Assembly (NCBI GenBank): GCA_024691145.1
Contig: JAILNW010000079.1
Span: 1-5,141 of the forward strand
Source of the DNA: Lachnospiraceae bacterium
Lineage (GTDB): Bacteria; Bacillota; Clostridia; Lachnospirales; Lachnospiraceae
Reading direction: 5' to 3'
Length of the DNA: 5,141 bases
The notes under the pieces are model-generated. The model saw only the letters and a list, made by a program, of their open reading frames with translations. It made no database searches and had not been told where the DNA came from. How positions within the stretch are numbered: the stretch's first letter is position 1; the number at the start of each line of letters is the position of its first letter. Positions 1-4,981 of this stretch are shown piece after piece. A program made the position numbers and the translations under genes.

Positions 1-1121
1 ATAATTGTATCCCTTACAGGAGCAAAGTTTTTGTTCTTTCGTTTTATTAAAGCAACGGTTTCATTCTGGGATATGTTAAGTTCCTTTACCTTCTTATCCG
101 CCCATTCATGTTCTTCTTTAATAATAACTTTCTTTAACTCCATATCTTCAGATTTATTAAAATTCTTATTTACTAATACAACATTATCCTCTTCTTCTAT
201 TATTGTCTTTTCACTAAGAGTAATAATGTCCTCATCTCTCTCAATAATAGCAATTGCCATGTTAGGTGGCATAACAATATCCTTTATATTCTTGTGGCAC
301 CACTGATGGTTTGATTTAATTGTAGAAATAATAAAATCAACACCATTCTCTTCTCCATAAGTTGCAATAGACTTAACCTTTGTATAGCGTTCAACAAAAC
401 CCGCAGAAATAATACCTGTTGGAATAGCTACCATACCAACTCCTAAAAATGCTATAACAATGGCCATTAACTTACCGAGGGTTGTAATAGGATATATATC
501 ACCATAACCAACAGTAAGAAGTGTTGACATAGACCACCATATGCCCGAAAAGGCATTGGCAAATTTATCTGGCTGTGCTTCATGTTCCAGTCCGTACATA
601 CATAATGAGGAAGCAAGCATAAGTGTAAGTACCATAACTATTGAAGAAAAAATCTGATTTTTCTTCTCGTATAAAACATCAACTATAACATTAAATGCAT
701 CATACTGTGCGTTTATCTTAAACAGTCTGAATATTCTTATAACCCTGAATAATCTGAAGGCCGTTACTCCTGTAGACATAAAGTTTGGTATGAAATATGG
801 AACAATTGTAAAGAAGTCAATCAAACCATAAAAAGAAAACAGGAATTTTAATTTTGATTTCATTCTGCTTTCTTCTTTATATATACACTCTGCAGTCCAT
901 ATACGAAGTATATACTCCACAAGGAAAATAATTATGGTAACAAATTCAAGGGTTTTAAGTCCCTTATCAAAAGGTTTTAATTGTTCAAATGTAAGTGCCA
1001 GAGTAACAAATAAATTAATAAAAATAACTATAACAATAAATACATCAAAAGCTGCACTTGGTATATCCGTTTTATTGCCTATCTGAATTATCTCAGATAT
1101 TCTTTTCTTAGTCTTGTCCAT
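1..1121 (-). CDS. Voltage-gated potassium channel with RCK_C-like tail, 3' end outside window
   Basis: Reading down from an ATG at 1121-1119, the frame stays open for 373 codons to the window edge, so the protein is truncated at its C-terminus here. It is an inner-membrane K+ channel of the six-helix Kv type. S1 is about residues 24-43, S2 58-76, S3 97-111. S4 (121-136) carries Arg123, 126, 129, 132 and Lys135 at every third position, the classic voltage sensor. S5 is about 157-176, the pore helix 191-202, the selectivity filter TVGYGD 203-208, and S6 213-240. The cytoplasmic tail holds an RCK_C (TrkA_C)-like module at about 263-318 (core KDIVMPPNMAIAIIERDEDI) and a second similar one from about 330 to the edge (KELNISQNETVALIKR). 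No RCK_N Rossmann domain with a GxGxxG motif separates pore and tail. The start is supported by AAGAAAGG 11 bases upstream. Channel identity is very secure; the tail modules are called by pattern. Confidence 0.95.
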   Translation of the reverse strand, partial: MDKTKKRISEIIQIGNKTDIPSAAFDVFIVIVIFINLFVTLALTFEQLKPFDKGLKTLEFVTIIIFLVEYILRIWTAECIYKEESRMKSKLKFLFSFYGLIDFFTIVPYFIPNFMSTGVTAFRLFRVIRIFRLFKINAQYDAFNVIVDVLYEKKNQIFSSIVMVLTLMLASSLCMYGLEHEAQPDKFANAFSGIWWSMSTLLTVGYGDIYPITTLGKLMAIVIAFLGVGMVAIPTGIISAGFVERYTKVKSIATYGEENGVDFIISTIKSNHQWCHKNIKDIVMPPNMAIAIIERDEDIITLSEKTIIEEEDNVVLVNKNFNKSEDMELKKVIIKEEHEWADKKVKELNISQNETVALIKRKNKNFAPVRDTI

Positions 1122-1149
1122 AAAAGAATCTGCCTTTCTTATATTTTAA

Positions 1150-1180
1150 TAGCCCATATTTCATATATGAAAATGGGCTA
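1150..1180 (-). terminator. Hairpin between the GlsB-like gene and the channel gene
   Basis: TAGCCCAT (1150-1157) pairs perfectly with ATGGGCTA (1173-1180). With one bulged base at 1158 the stem continues for five more pairs, closing on a TATA loop. It begins 8 bases after the stop codon of the minus-strand GlsB-like gene. The following minus-strand bases (TTAAAATATAAG) make a poor U tract, so it may be a leaky terminator, an attenuator or an mRNA-stabilising structure rather than a full stop. I see no clear promoter between it and the channel gene, so some read-through into the channel is plausible. Confidence 0.5.
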
Positions 1181-1188
1181 TCATAATG

Positions 1189-1428
1189 TTATTTTTTAAT
1201 TGCTTTTCCAATAGCTATAATAATGCAGGCTCCGATAACACCTGAAACTATGCTTCCTACAATGCTTCCATCACTTGCAAGTCCAAAAAATTTTAATACG
1301 AAACCACCTACAAATCCACCTACAACGCCGAGAATGATGTTATATAACAAACCTCCTCCACTCTTCATAATCATACCTGCAATCCATCCTGCGATTGCAC
1401 CAATAATAATAGCCATGATTAATCCCAT
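1189..1428 (-). CDS. GlsB/YeaQ/YmgE family small membrane protein (transglycosylase-associated)
   Basis: This 79-residue protein is almost entirely hydrophobic and glycine-rich, with three predicted membrane helices at about 2-21, 27-48 and 56-74. The N-terminal pattern GAIAGWIAG, followed by a Lys-Ser-Gly-Gly-Gly turn and GVVGGFVGG, is typical of the transglycosylase-associated protein family (PF04226; GlsB of enterococci, YeaQ/YmgE of E. coli). The usual family length is about 80 residues, so it is complete. Members are linked to general or cell-envelope stress; the molecular role is not settled. A start 6 codons upstream (1446) is possible, but the ATG at 1428 is preferred because AAAGGAG lies 8 bases before it. 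It follows the HD gene by 58 bases and has its own promoter, so it is probably a separate transcription unit. Confidence 0.93.
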   Translation of the reverse strand: MGLIMAIIIGAIAGWIAGMIMKSGGGLLYNIILGVVGGFVGGFVLKFFGLASDGSIVGSIVSGVIGACIIIAIGKAIKK

Positions 1429-1436
1429 GATATTAT

Positions 1437-1443
1437 CTCCTTT
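1437..1443 (-). promoter_or_regulatory. Ribosome binding site fixing the GlsB-like start
   Basis: The minus strand reads AAAGGAG, 8 bases before the ATG at 1428. It overlaps the region just after the alternative ATG at 1446, which has no comparable site, so it decides the shorter start. Confidence 0.85.
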
Positions 1444-1462
1444 CATTTAAACTTCAAAATAC

Positions 1463-1492
1463 ATTATATCACATATTGTAACAAATTTACAA
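1463..1492 (-). promoter_or_regulatory. Sigma-A type promoter for the GlsB-like gene
   Basis: On the minus strand a -35 box TTGTAA (1492-1487) is followed after 18 bases by a perfect TATAAT (1468-1463). The -10 is extended, with TG one base before it. Transcription would begin near 1456, giving a leader of about 28 bases containing the AAAGGAG site. The -35 box coincides with the last codons and stop of the upstream HD gene. It is the best promoter in the window. Confidence 0.65.
1476..1492. repeat. Imperfect palindrome over the promoter spacer and the HD stop codon
   Basis: TTGTAA (1476-1481) and TTACAA (1487-1492) are inverted arms separated by 5 bases. The element covers the -35 box and part of the spacer of the GlsB-like gene promoter and contains the HD gene stop codon at 1489-1487. 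Its placement would suit a repressor or activator site, but the arms are short and AT-rich, so chance is possible. Confidence 0.3.
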
Positions 1493-2074
1493 TATATTTC
1501 CTTTATCTATATTTTTTTCAATAAAATTCTTCTTAACATACTGCCACAGTTCTTCAGACCCCTTGTGAGTGTTCTCATTTCTCTTTAGTATTTGTTCTCT
1601 TCTTACACCATGCTCTCTCCAGGCCTTTCCATCTGTTGCATCATTAAGCATCATTGGCTGAATATTATCCATAGTTCTTGCAAATCTTGCTTCTGGTGTA
1701 CTGCATGCTTCAAATTCTTCCCAAAGTTCCCTTAACATCTTGCCTTTTTCAAAAGGAAGCATGCCAAATATTCTGTCTGCTGCCTTTTCTTCCCTTTGAC
1801 GCTGTGTCTTCTTAGCCTCTTCATCATACGCATATGTATCTCCTGCATCTATTTCCACAAGGTCGTGAATTAAAAGCATGGTAACTGTCTTTAAAACATC
1901 TATAGGCTCATTAGCATACTCAGCTAAAAGTATAGTCATAATAGCCATATGCCAGGCATGTTCAGAATCATTCTCCTTACGAATACCAGGGGTTGTATAT
2001 GACTGTCTACCAATCTGCTTTTCCTTATCAATCTCCCTGAAAAAATCAAAAAGCATATCCAGATTATTATCCAT
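1487..2074 (-). CDS. HD-domain metal-dependent phosphohydrolase, YfbR-like/HD_3 family
   Basis: The 195-residue soluble protein matches the HD_3/COG1896 group, which includes the 5'-deoxynucleotidase YfbR. The metal ligands are visible: His39 in NDSEHAWH, His70-Asp71 in LLIHDLVEIDAGD, and Asp136 in ARTMDNIQP. Glu74 and Asp79 match the catalytic Glu and the GD motif of YfbR-like enzymes. By family the expected reaction is dephosphorylation of a nucleoside monophosphate, but the substrate cannot be read from sequence. The ATG at 2074 is chosen over one 14 codons upstream because GGAGG lies 6 bases before it and the upstream extension lacks a site and overlaps the preceding gene. It begins 19 bases after the CPBP gene and is the last gene of that block; no clear terminator follows. 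Confidence 0.92.
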   Translation of the reverse strand: MDNNLDMLFDFFREIDKEKQIGRQSYTTPGIRKENDSEHAWHMAIMTILLAEYANEPIDVLKTVTMLLIHDLVEIDAGDTYAYDEEAKKTQRQREEKAADRIFGMLPFEKGKMLRELWEEFEACSTPEARFARTMDNIQPMMLNDATDGKAWREHGVRREQILKRNENTHKGSEELWQYVKKNFIEKNIDKGNIL

Positions 2075-2080
2075 AGTAAT

Positions 2081-2085
2081 CCTCC
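2081..2085 (-). promoter_or_regulatory. Ribosome binding site fixing the HD gene start
   Basis: The minus strand reads GGAGG, 6 bases before the ATG at 2074. It lies in the 19-base gap after the CPBP stop codon and rules out the longer frame that would overlap that gene. Confidence 0.85.
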
Positions 2086-2093
2086 AATAATAA

Positions 2094-2789
2094 TTACATA
2101 ACAAGTAACATTGCAAGATCCCAAAGCATATGAATTGCTATAGGTGTCCAAATAGACTTATCTTTCTTAAATGCCCATGCAAACGCCACACCAAGTACAA
2201 AATATACCACATAATTTGATAAAGCAGCACCGCTAAAAACTGTTCCTGCATATATATAGCCTGGCAAATGAAGCATAACAAACATAAGCCCCTGCAATAT
2301 AATAGCTAATGTATCGGATACTGTTATTAATAATGCGTTATATATCCATCCTCTAAATAACAGTTCTTCAGTTATTCCAACAAGCAAAAAGCTTACTAAA
2401 AGCTTGCTCACATGAAAAGACTCACTAAATCCACTATTCATTAATTCCAGAAAAAACTTAAATACTACAAATGCAAACAGTATGCCAAATGTCTTTATAT
2501 TTATCTTATTATGTATCATTTCTTTCCATGATATCCACACTTTCTTATTCTTTATAAGATAAAAAGGAATAGGAATAAGTACTATGCACTTAAAAAACGA
2601 ATTAATAATGGACTGTGGCCACAATCCCATGGTTTTTATTATGCCATCAAATGCATAAACCTTTATAAGCCACAATAACCATACAATAAAGAAACTTCCT
2701 GCTATATTGTACAGATAGTTCTTAGGTTCTGTAATCTTTACCTCATCATCTTCTTCACTTACTATATTCTTCTCATTATTCTCTGCCAT
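2094..2789 (-). CDS. CPBP family intramembrane metalloprotease (Abi/CAAX-protease-like)
   Basis: A 231-residue polytopic membrane protein. A charged, acidic cytoplasmic N-terminus (1-24) is followed by hydrophobic segments at about 28-47, 62-79, 100-117, 128-140, 155-177, 190-207 and 217-231. The family signatures are in order: ITEELLFRGW (Glu141, Glu142, Arg146), His174 in the segment MLHLPG, and HMLWD (His220, Asp224). These match the EExxxR and two histidine motifs of the CPBP (PF02517) glutamic-type intramembrane proteases, so the active site looks intact. Bacterial members process or protect against peptides, or act in maturation of membrane proteins; the substrate here is unknown. The start is supported by AGAGG 9 bases upstream. 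It lies 15 bases after the TruA-like stop, so the two genes are very likely co-transcribed and possibly translationally coupled. Confidence 0.93.
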   Translation of the reverse strand: MAENNEKNIVSEEDDEVKITEPKNYLYNIAGSFFIVWLLWLIKVYAFDGIIKTMGLWPQSIINSFFKCIVLIPIPFYLIKNKKVWISWKEMIHNKINIKTFGILFAFVVFKFFLELMNSGFSESFHVSKLLVSFLLVGITEELLFRGWIYNALLITVSDTLAIILQGLMFVMLHLPGYIYAGTVFSGAALSNYVVYFVLGVAFAWAFKKDKSIWTPIAIHMLWDLAMLLVM

Positions 2790-2804
2790 TACTATTATCC
2801 TCTC

Positions 2805-3551
2805 TTACTGATACATTACTTCCCTTAAAAACAAGCCCTTTGCCTCGGCTATCTCCCCAGCCTTTTCCCTGTCTTTTGAATCTATTATACTTTTTATATC
2901 TTCTGCTTTAATCTTTCCGCTTCCAACATCAAGAAGCGTTCCTATAATAATTCTCGCCATATTTGGCCAGAAATCATCAGCTTCTATTGTAATTGCCATC
3001 TCGTTATTATCGGCATATATATCAATTCGTCTTATATCCCTTACAGTTGATTTTTTCATTCTTTTATTATCTGAAAATACCTTAAAATCCTGTTTTCCTA
3101 AAATAAATTTAGAAGCTTTCTTCATACTTTCAATATCAGGTTTCTTAAATAAATGGTAACAATACTTTCTTTCAAACACACTAGGTACTTCGCTAAGGCT
3201 TACCTTATATTCATAAACGAAGCCCTTTGCATTAAATCCAGCATGAAAATCAACAGGAACATCATCAACCCTATAAACAGCTATATCCATAGGGAGATAT
3301 CTGTTAAGATAATGCTTTATCTCAAATGGCTTCATATCTGTTTCTGCTTTAAAATTAGCAACCTGTTCATATGCATGAACTCCCGATTCAGTTCGAAGTG
3401 CTCCTATAAGTTCAGTTTCTTTTCCTAACATCTTAGCTAAAACTTCTTCAATCTTTTCCTGTATAGATGGTTTCTTTGCATACTGCTTGTTAACCTGCCA
3501 TCCATCGTATCTTGAACCATCATATTCTATAACTAGTCTTATATTTCTCAT
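2805..3551 (-). CDS. truA: Divergent TruA-type tRNA pseudouridine synthase with catalytic Asp replaced by Glu
   Basis: A 248-residue protein of normal TruA length and domain order. Family landmarks include IEYDGSRYDGWQ (8-19), RTESGVHA (53-60), NRYLP (83-87), FHAGFNAKG (102-110), YEY (113-115), KKSTVRDI (166-173), NMARIIIGTLLDVG (197-210) and KGLFLREVMY (238-247). TruA converts uridines 38-40 of the tRNA anticodon arm to pseudouridine. The catalytic Asp of the RTDxGVHA motif is Glu55 here (codon GAA, 3389-3387). Other conserved sites also differ: the Arg of FHAR is Gly105. The active-site Tyr (Tyr113) and the Arg near the C-terminus (Arg200) remain. It could be a TruA paralog with altered or no catalysis. 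The start at 3551 is set by GAGG 9 bases upstream; a longer frame from 3581 lacks a site. It leads a three-gene block. Confidence 0.93.
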   Translation of the reverse strand: MRNIRLVIEYDGSRYDGWQVNKQYAKKPSIQEKIEEVLAKMLGKETELIGALRTESGVHAYEQVANFKAETDMKPFEIKHYLNRYLPMDIAVYRVDDVPVDFHAGFNAKGFVYEYKVSLSEVPSVFERKYCYHLFKKPDIESMKKASKFILGKQDFKVFSDNKRMKKSTVRDIRRIDIYADNNEMAITIEADDFWPNMARIIIGTLLDVGSGKIKAEDIKSIIDSKDREKAGEIAEAKGLFLREVMYQ

Positions 3552-3560
3552 ATGTTTTAT

Positions 3561-3564
3561 CCTC
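3561..3564 (-). promoter_or_regulatory. Ribosome binding site fixing the TruA-like start
   Basis: The minus strand reads TGAGGAT, with GAGG 9 bases before the ATG at 3551. The N-terminus MRNIRLVIEYDG then matches the usual TruA start, while the ten-residue extension from 3581 does not. Confidence 0.8.
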
Positions 3565-3572
3565 AATTCGTT

Positions 3573-3578
3573 ATTATA
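3573..3578 (-). promoter_or_regulatory. Candidate -10 box before the TruA-like gene
   Basis: A perfect TATAAT lies 21 bases before the TruA-like ATG on the minus strand, just after the hairpin that follows yigZ. No good -35 hexamer is found 16-18 bases upstream (best is TGGAAG), so the promoter call is weak. If real, the three-gene block would have a short leader of about 15 bases. Confidence 0.35.
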
Positions 3579-3579
3579 C

Positions 3580-3633
3580 AAAGTTTAAAGTGGCTACTTC
3601 CATTCCTTATGAAAATAACCACTTTAAATCTTT
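3580..3633 (-). terminator. Inverted repeat after the yigZ-like gene
   Basis: TTTAAAGTGG (3584-3593) is perfectly complementary to CCACTTTAAA (3619-3628), and with one bulge the outer AAAG/CTTT bases extend the stem to 14 pairs. The loop is about 25 bases. It starts 15 bases after the yigZ-like stop codon on the minus strand, the place for a terminator, but the following bases (TATAATAACG) are not a U tract. A weak terminator or a processing structure is likely; protein binding is an alternative. Confidence 0.45.
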
Positions 3634-3648
3634 AATAAATTCATATTC

Positions 3649-4299
3649 TCACACATTAATTACCTTGCCATCAAGAATTGCAAAGTAATCATTCTCCATT
3701 CCATCAATCTCTGCCCTGGCGCTAGTGGCCTCAATTACTTTCTTCTTGAAGGTTTCAAGTATAGAATCCGGTACAACAACTTCAATCTCAACTGACTCAG
3801 TATATCTTGTCTCCACCGGATATGCTTCTAACTGATTAATTATATAATTAATCTTTCCCATACCGTTATAATCTGTCTTGATAATTAACTTAGTTGCTCT
3901 AATCTTTTCAATTATAGTGCTACATAATAGTGCGTCCTTAGTTGCCTTCGAATAAGCCCGTACCAAACCTCCTGTGCCTAACAAAGTGCCACCAAAATAT
4001 CTGGTAACAACAACCAATACGTTTCTAATTTCTTCTGCCATAATAACATCTAGCATAGGTTTTCCTGCTGTCTGACTTGGTTCTCCATCATCGCTAAATC
4101 TTTGAACCCTGGCATCTTCACCTAAAACGTAAGCATAACAGTTATGTCTGGCATCCCAGTATTTTTTCTTTACAGATTCAATTATGTTCAGTGCCGCTTC
4201 TTCTGAATCTACAAAATACACGTTCGCTATAAATCTGGACTTTTTCTCCACGACTTCAGCGGTTTTACCTTCATAAACTGTTTTATAAGCCACTACCAT
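3649..4299 (-). CDS. yigZ: YigZ/IMPACT family protein (UPF0029)
   Basis: A 216-residue protein of normal length for bacterial YigZ (YvyE in Bacillus). The N-terminal UPF0029 domain shows KKSRFIA (19-25), DARHNCYAYVLG (49-60), FSDDGEPSQTAGKPML (68-83) and VVVTRYFGGTLLGTGGLVRAYSKA (96-119, given here as the conserved core). The C-terminal DUF1949-type domain covers about 135-205. The family is related to the eukaryotic translation regulator IMPACT and is thought to bind nucleic acid or the ribosome; the bacterial role is not firmly known. The start at 4299 has AAAGGAG 11 bases before it. In the signature Gly76 of the common GEPSGTAG is Gln. It stands apart from both neighbours (97 bases to the TruA-like gene, 166 from the upstream gene) and ends at a hairpin, so it may be monocistronic. 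Confidence 0.95.
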   Translation of the reverse strand: MVVAYKTVYEGKTAEVVEKKSRFIANVYFVDSEEAALNIIESVKKKYWDARHNCYAYVLGEDARVQRFSDDGEPSQTAGKPMLDVIMAEEIRNVLVVVTRYFGGTLLGTGGLVRAYSKATKDALLCSTIIEKIRATKLIIKTDYNGMGKINYIINQLEAYPVETRYTESVEIEVVVPDSILETFKKKVIEATSARAEIDGMENDYFAILDGKVINV

Positions 4300-4465
4300 G
4301 TTGTAATTATCTCCTTTTAATATTATAAATTATCCTCAAATACAACTTAGATCCCTTAATTCTAAGTCTCCATGGAATTCCTCATATTCCATATATATAA
4401 TTTTTCCAAATAATTTAATCAATACCTGATATGTATTACTTCTTTGCCCTCGTACAAATCAGTAA
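4300..4465. other. Spacer between the DUF6514-like and yigZ-like genes, with two small inverted repeats
   Basis: The spacer holds ACTTAGA/TCTAAGT (4345-4351 and 4361-4367, 9-base loop) and ATGGAAT/ATTCCAT (4372-4378 and 4386-4392, 7-base loop). Neither is followed by a U tract on the minus strand; the second is followed by TTTTT at 4400-4405 on the plus strand, but no plus-strand gene ends here. A TATAAT at 4327-4322 sits too close to the yigZ ribosome site and lacks a -35 box. No strong promoter or terminator was found. Confidence 0.4.
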
Positions 4466-4816
4466 TTACCAAAAAAGATGCTCTGTAGCCCAGTCATCAA
4501 CCACTTCACCTAATACAGCAGGTGTAATTGTATTATTGGCAAGTGTTTCTAAAAGATTAACTGCAACATCTTCCGAATCTGTAATACCGCCGATCTCATC
4601 TTCCTCAAGGATGCTATCAGCATCTTTTAATGCTTTTACAAGCTTGATTCCATAGATATTATATGCACGTTGTTCCTTTAATGCACATGCCCCGTCGATA
4701 CATTCGCTGGTCCCCTCATATCTAGTCTCATTAATAAGATAGTACTTTATAGTGATCTGCTCCTCATTATCTAACATTATACTCCTTGTTTCTAATAAAT
4801 TATAATCTTTTGTCAT
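4466..4816 (-). CDS. DUF6514-like small protein of unknown function
   Basis: A 116-residue soluble, acidic protein with no signal peptide or membrane segment. I place it tentatively in the clostridial DUF6514 group from its layout: a strand IKYYLINE (23-30), then the strand NIYGIKLVKA (53-62), an acidic middle (65-83), a helix VAVNLLETLANN (84-95), and the closing TITPAVLGEVVDDW (96-109), where TP-x-x-L-x-x-V-x-D is the recognisable end pattern. No catalytic motif is seen. Cys39 and Cys44 lie five residues apart in a short insert between the first strands. The ATG at 4816 is chosen because GGAGG lies 8 bases upstream; a GTG at 4873 would give 135 residues but has no spaced ribosome site. It has its own AT-rich upstream region and appears to be transcribed alone. 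Confidence 0.8.
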   Translation of the reverse strand: MTKDYNLLETRSIMLDNEEQITIKYYLINETRYEGTSECIDGACALKEQRAYNIYGIKLVKALKDADSILEEDEIGGITDSEDVAVNLLETLANNTITPAVLGEVVDDWATEHLFW

Positions 4817-4824
4817 AAGCGTGA

Positions 4825-4829
4825 CCTCC
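4825..4829 (-). promoter_or_regulatory. Ribosome binding site fixing the DUF6514-like start
   Basis: The minus strand reads TGGAGGTC, with GGAGG 8 bases before the ATG at 4816. An in-frame ATG five codons upstream overlaps this same site and so cannot use it. Confidence 0.85.
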
Positions 4830-4873
4830 ATCTTCTTATTAAATTTTGATATTTGATATGATCGAAACCCCAC

Positions 4874-4936
4874 TTAAAAAATAGTTACTCTCCCTTGAGC
4901 GGCACCTCCTATAATTAAAAGTAAACTTGAATTCAT
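4874..4936 (-). CDS. Possible 20-residue leader peptide
   Basis: An ATG at 4936 opens a 20-codon frame ending in TAA at 4876-4874, in the leader of the DUF6514-like gene and in the same reading frame. The peptide has a hydrophobic stretch SLLLIIGGAAQGR that resembles the strand and P-loop start of a nucleotide-binding enzyme, with Arg in place of the usual Lys and no Ser/Thr after it. There is no spaced ribosome site, but the ATG falls about 8 bases after a TATAAT (4949-4944), so a leaderless message is conceivable. It may equally be chance or a decayed gene fragment. Confidence 0.2.
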   Translation of the reverse strand: MNSSLLLIIGGAAQGRVTIF

Positions 4937-4943
4937 CCTTACA

Positions 4944-4981
4944 ATTATACTAGCTCATGTATCTACATATTAATTATACTA
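4944..4981 (-). promoter_or_regulatory. Two repeated -10-like boxes flanking a palindrome, upstream of the DUF6514-like gene
   Basis: The sequence AATTATACTA occurs at 4943-4952 and 4972-4981, so the minus strand carries two TATAAT boxes (4949-4944 and 4978-4973) 29 bases apart. Between them is a perfect small palindrome ATGTA-TC-TACAT (4957-4968). No good -35 hexamer is correctly spaced from either box, so an activator-dependent promoter is possible. This is the likely start region for the DUF6514-like transcript. Confidence 0.4.

Noticed and set aside
31..306. 91-codon plus-strand frame
   Set aside because: It is antisense to the potassium channel tail, has no ribosome site or family resemblance, and its low-complexity Ser/Ile/Phe content is what the complement of this AT-rich gene gives.
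1936..2151. 71-codon minus-strand frame overlapping the HD and CPBP genes
   Set aside because: It overlaps two well-supported genes in another frame and has no ribosome site of its own.
4322..4350. TATAAT as a promoter for the yigZ-like gene
   Set aside because: Transcription would start at the edge of the ribosome binding site and no -35-like hexamer occurs 16-18 bases upstream.
4336..4392. An 18-codon minus-strand frame just upstream of the yigZ-like gene
   Set aside because: It has no ribosome site before its ATG, no recognisable product, and its length is expected by chance; the two inverted repeats in it explain the sequence at least as well.
4372..4405. Plus-strand terminator (ATGGAAT/ATTCCAT hairpin followed by TTTTT)
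   Set aside because: No plus-strand gene ends nearby, the stem is AT-rich and short, and the T run is 7 bases away from it.
4817..4936. A riboswitch in the leader of the DUF6514-like gene
   Set aside because: The leader lacks the conserved cores of riboswitch classes I can recall and shows no long stem followed by a U tract.
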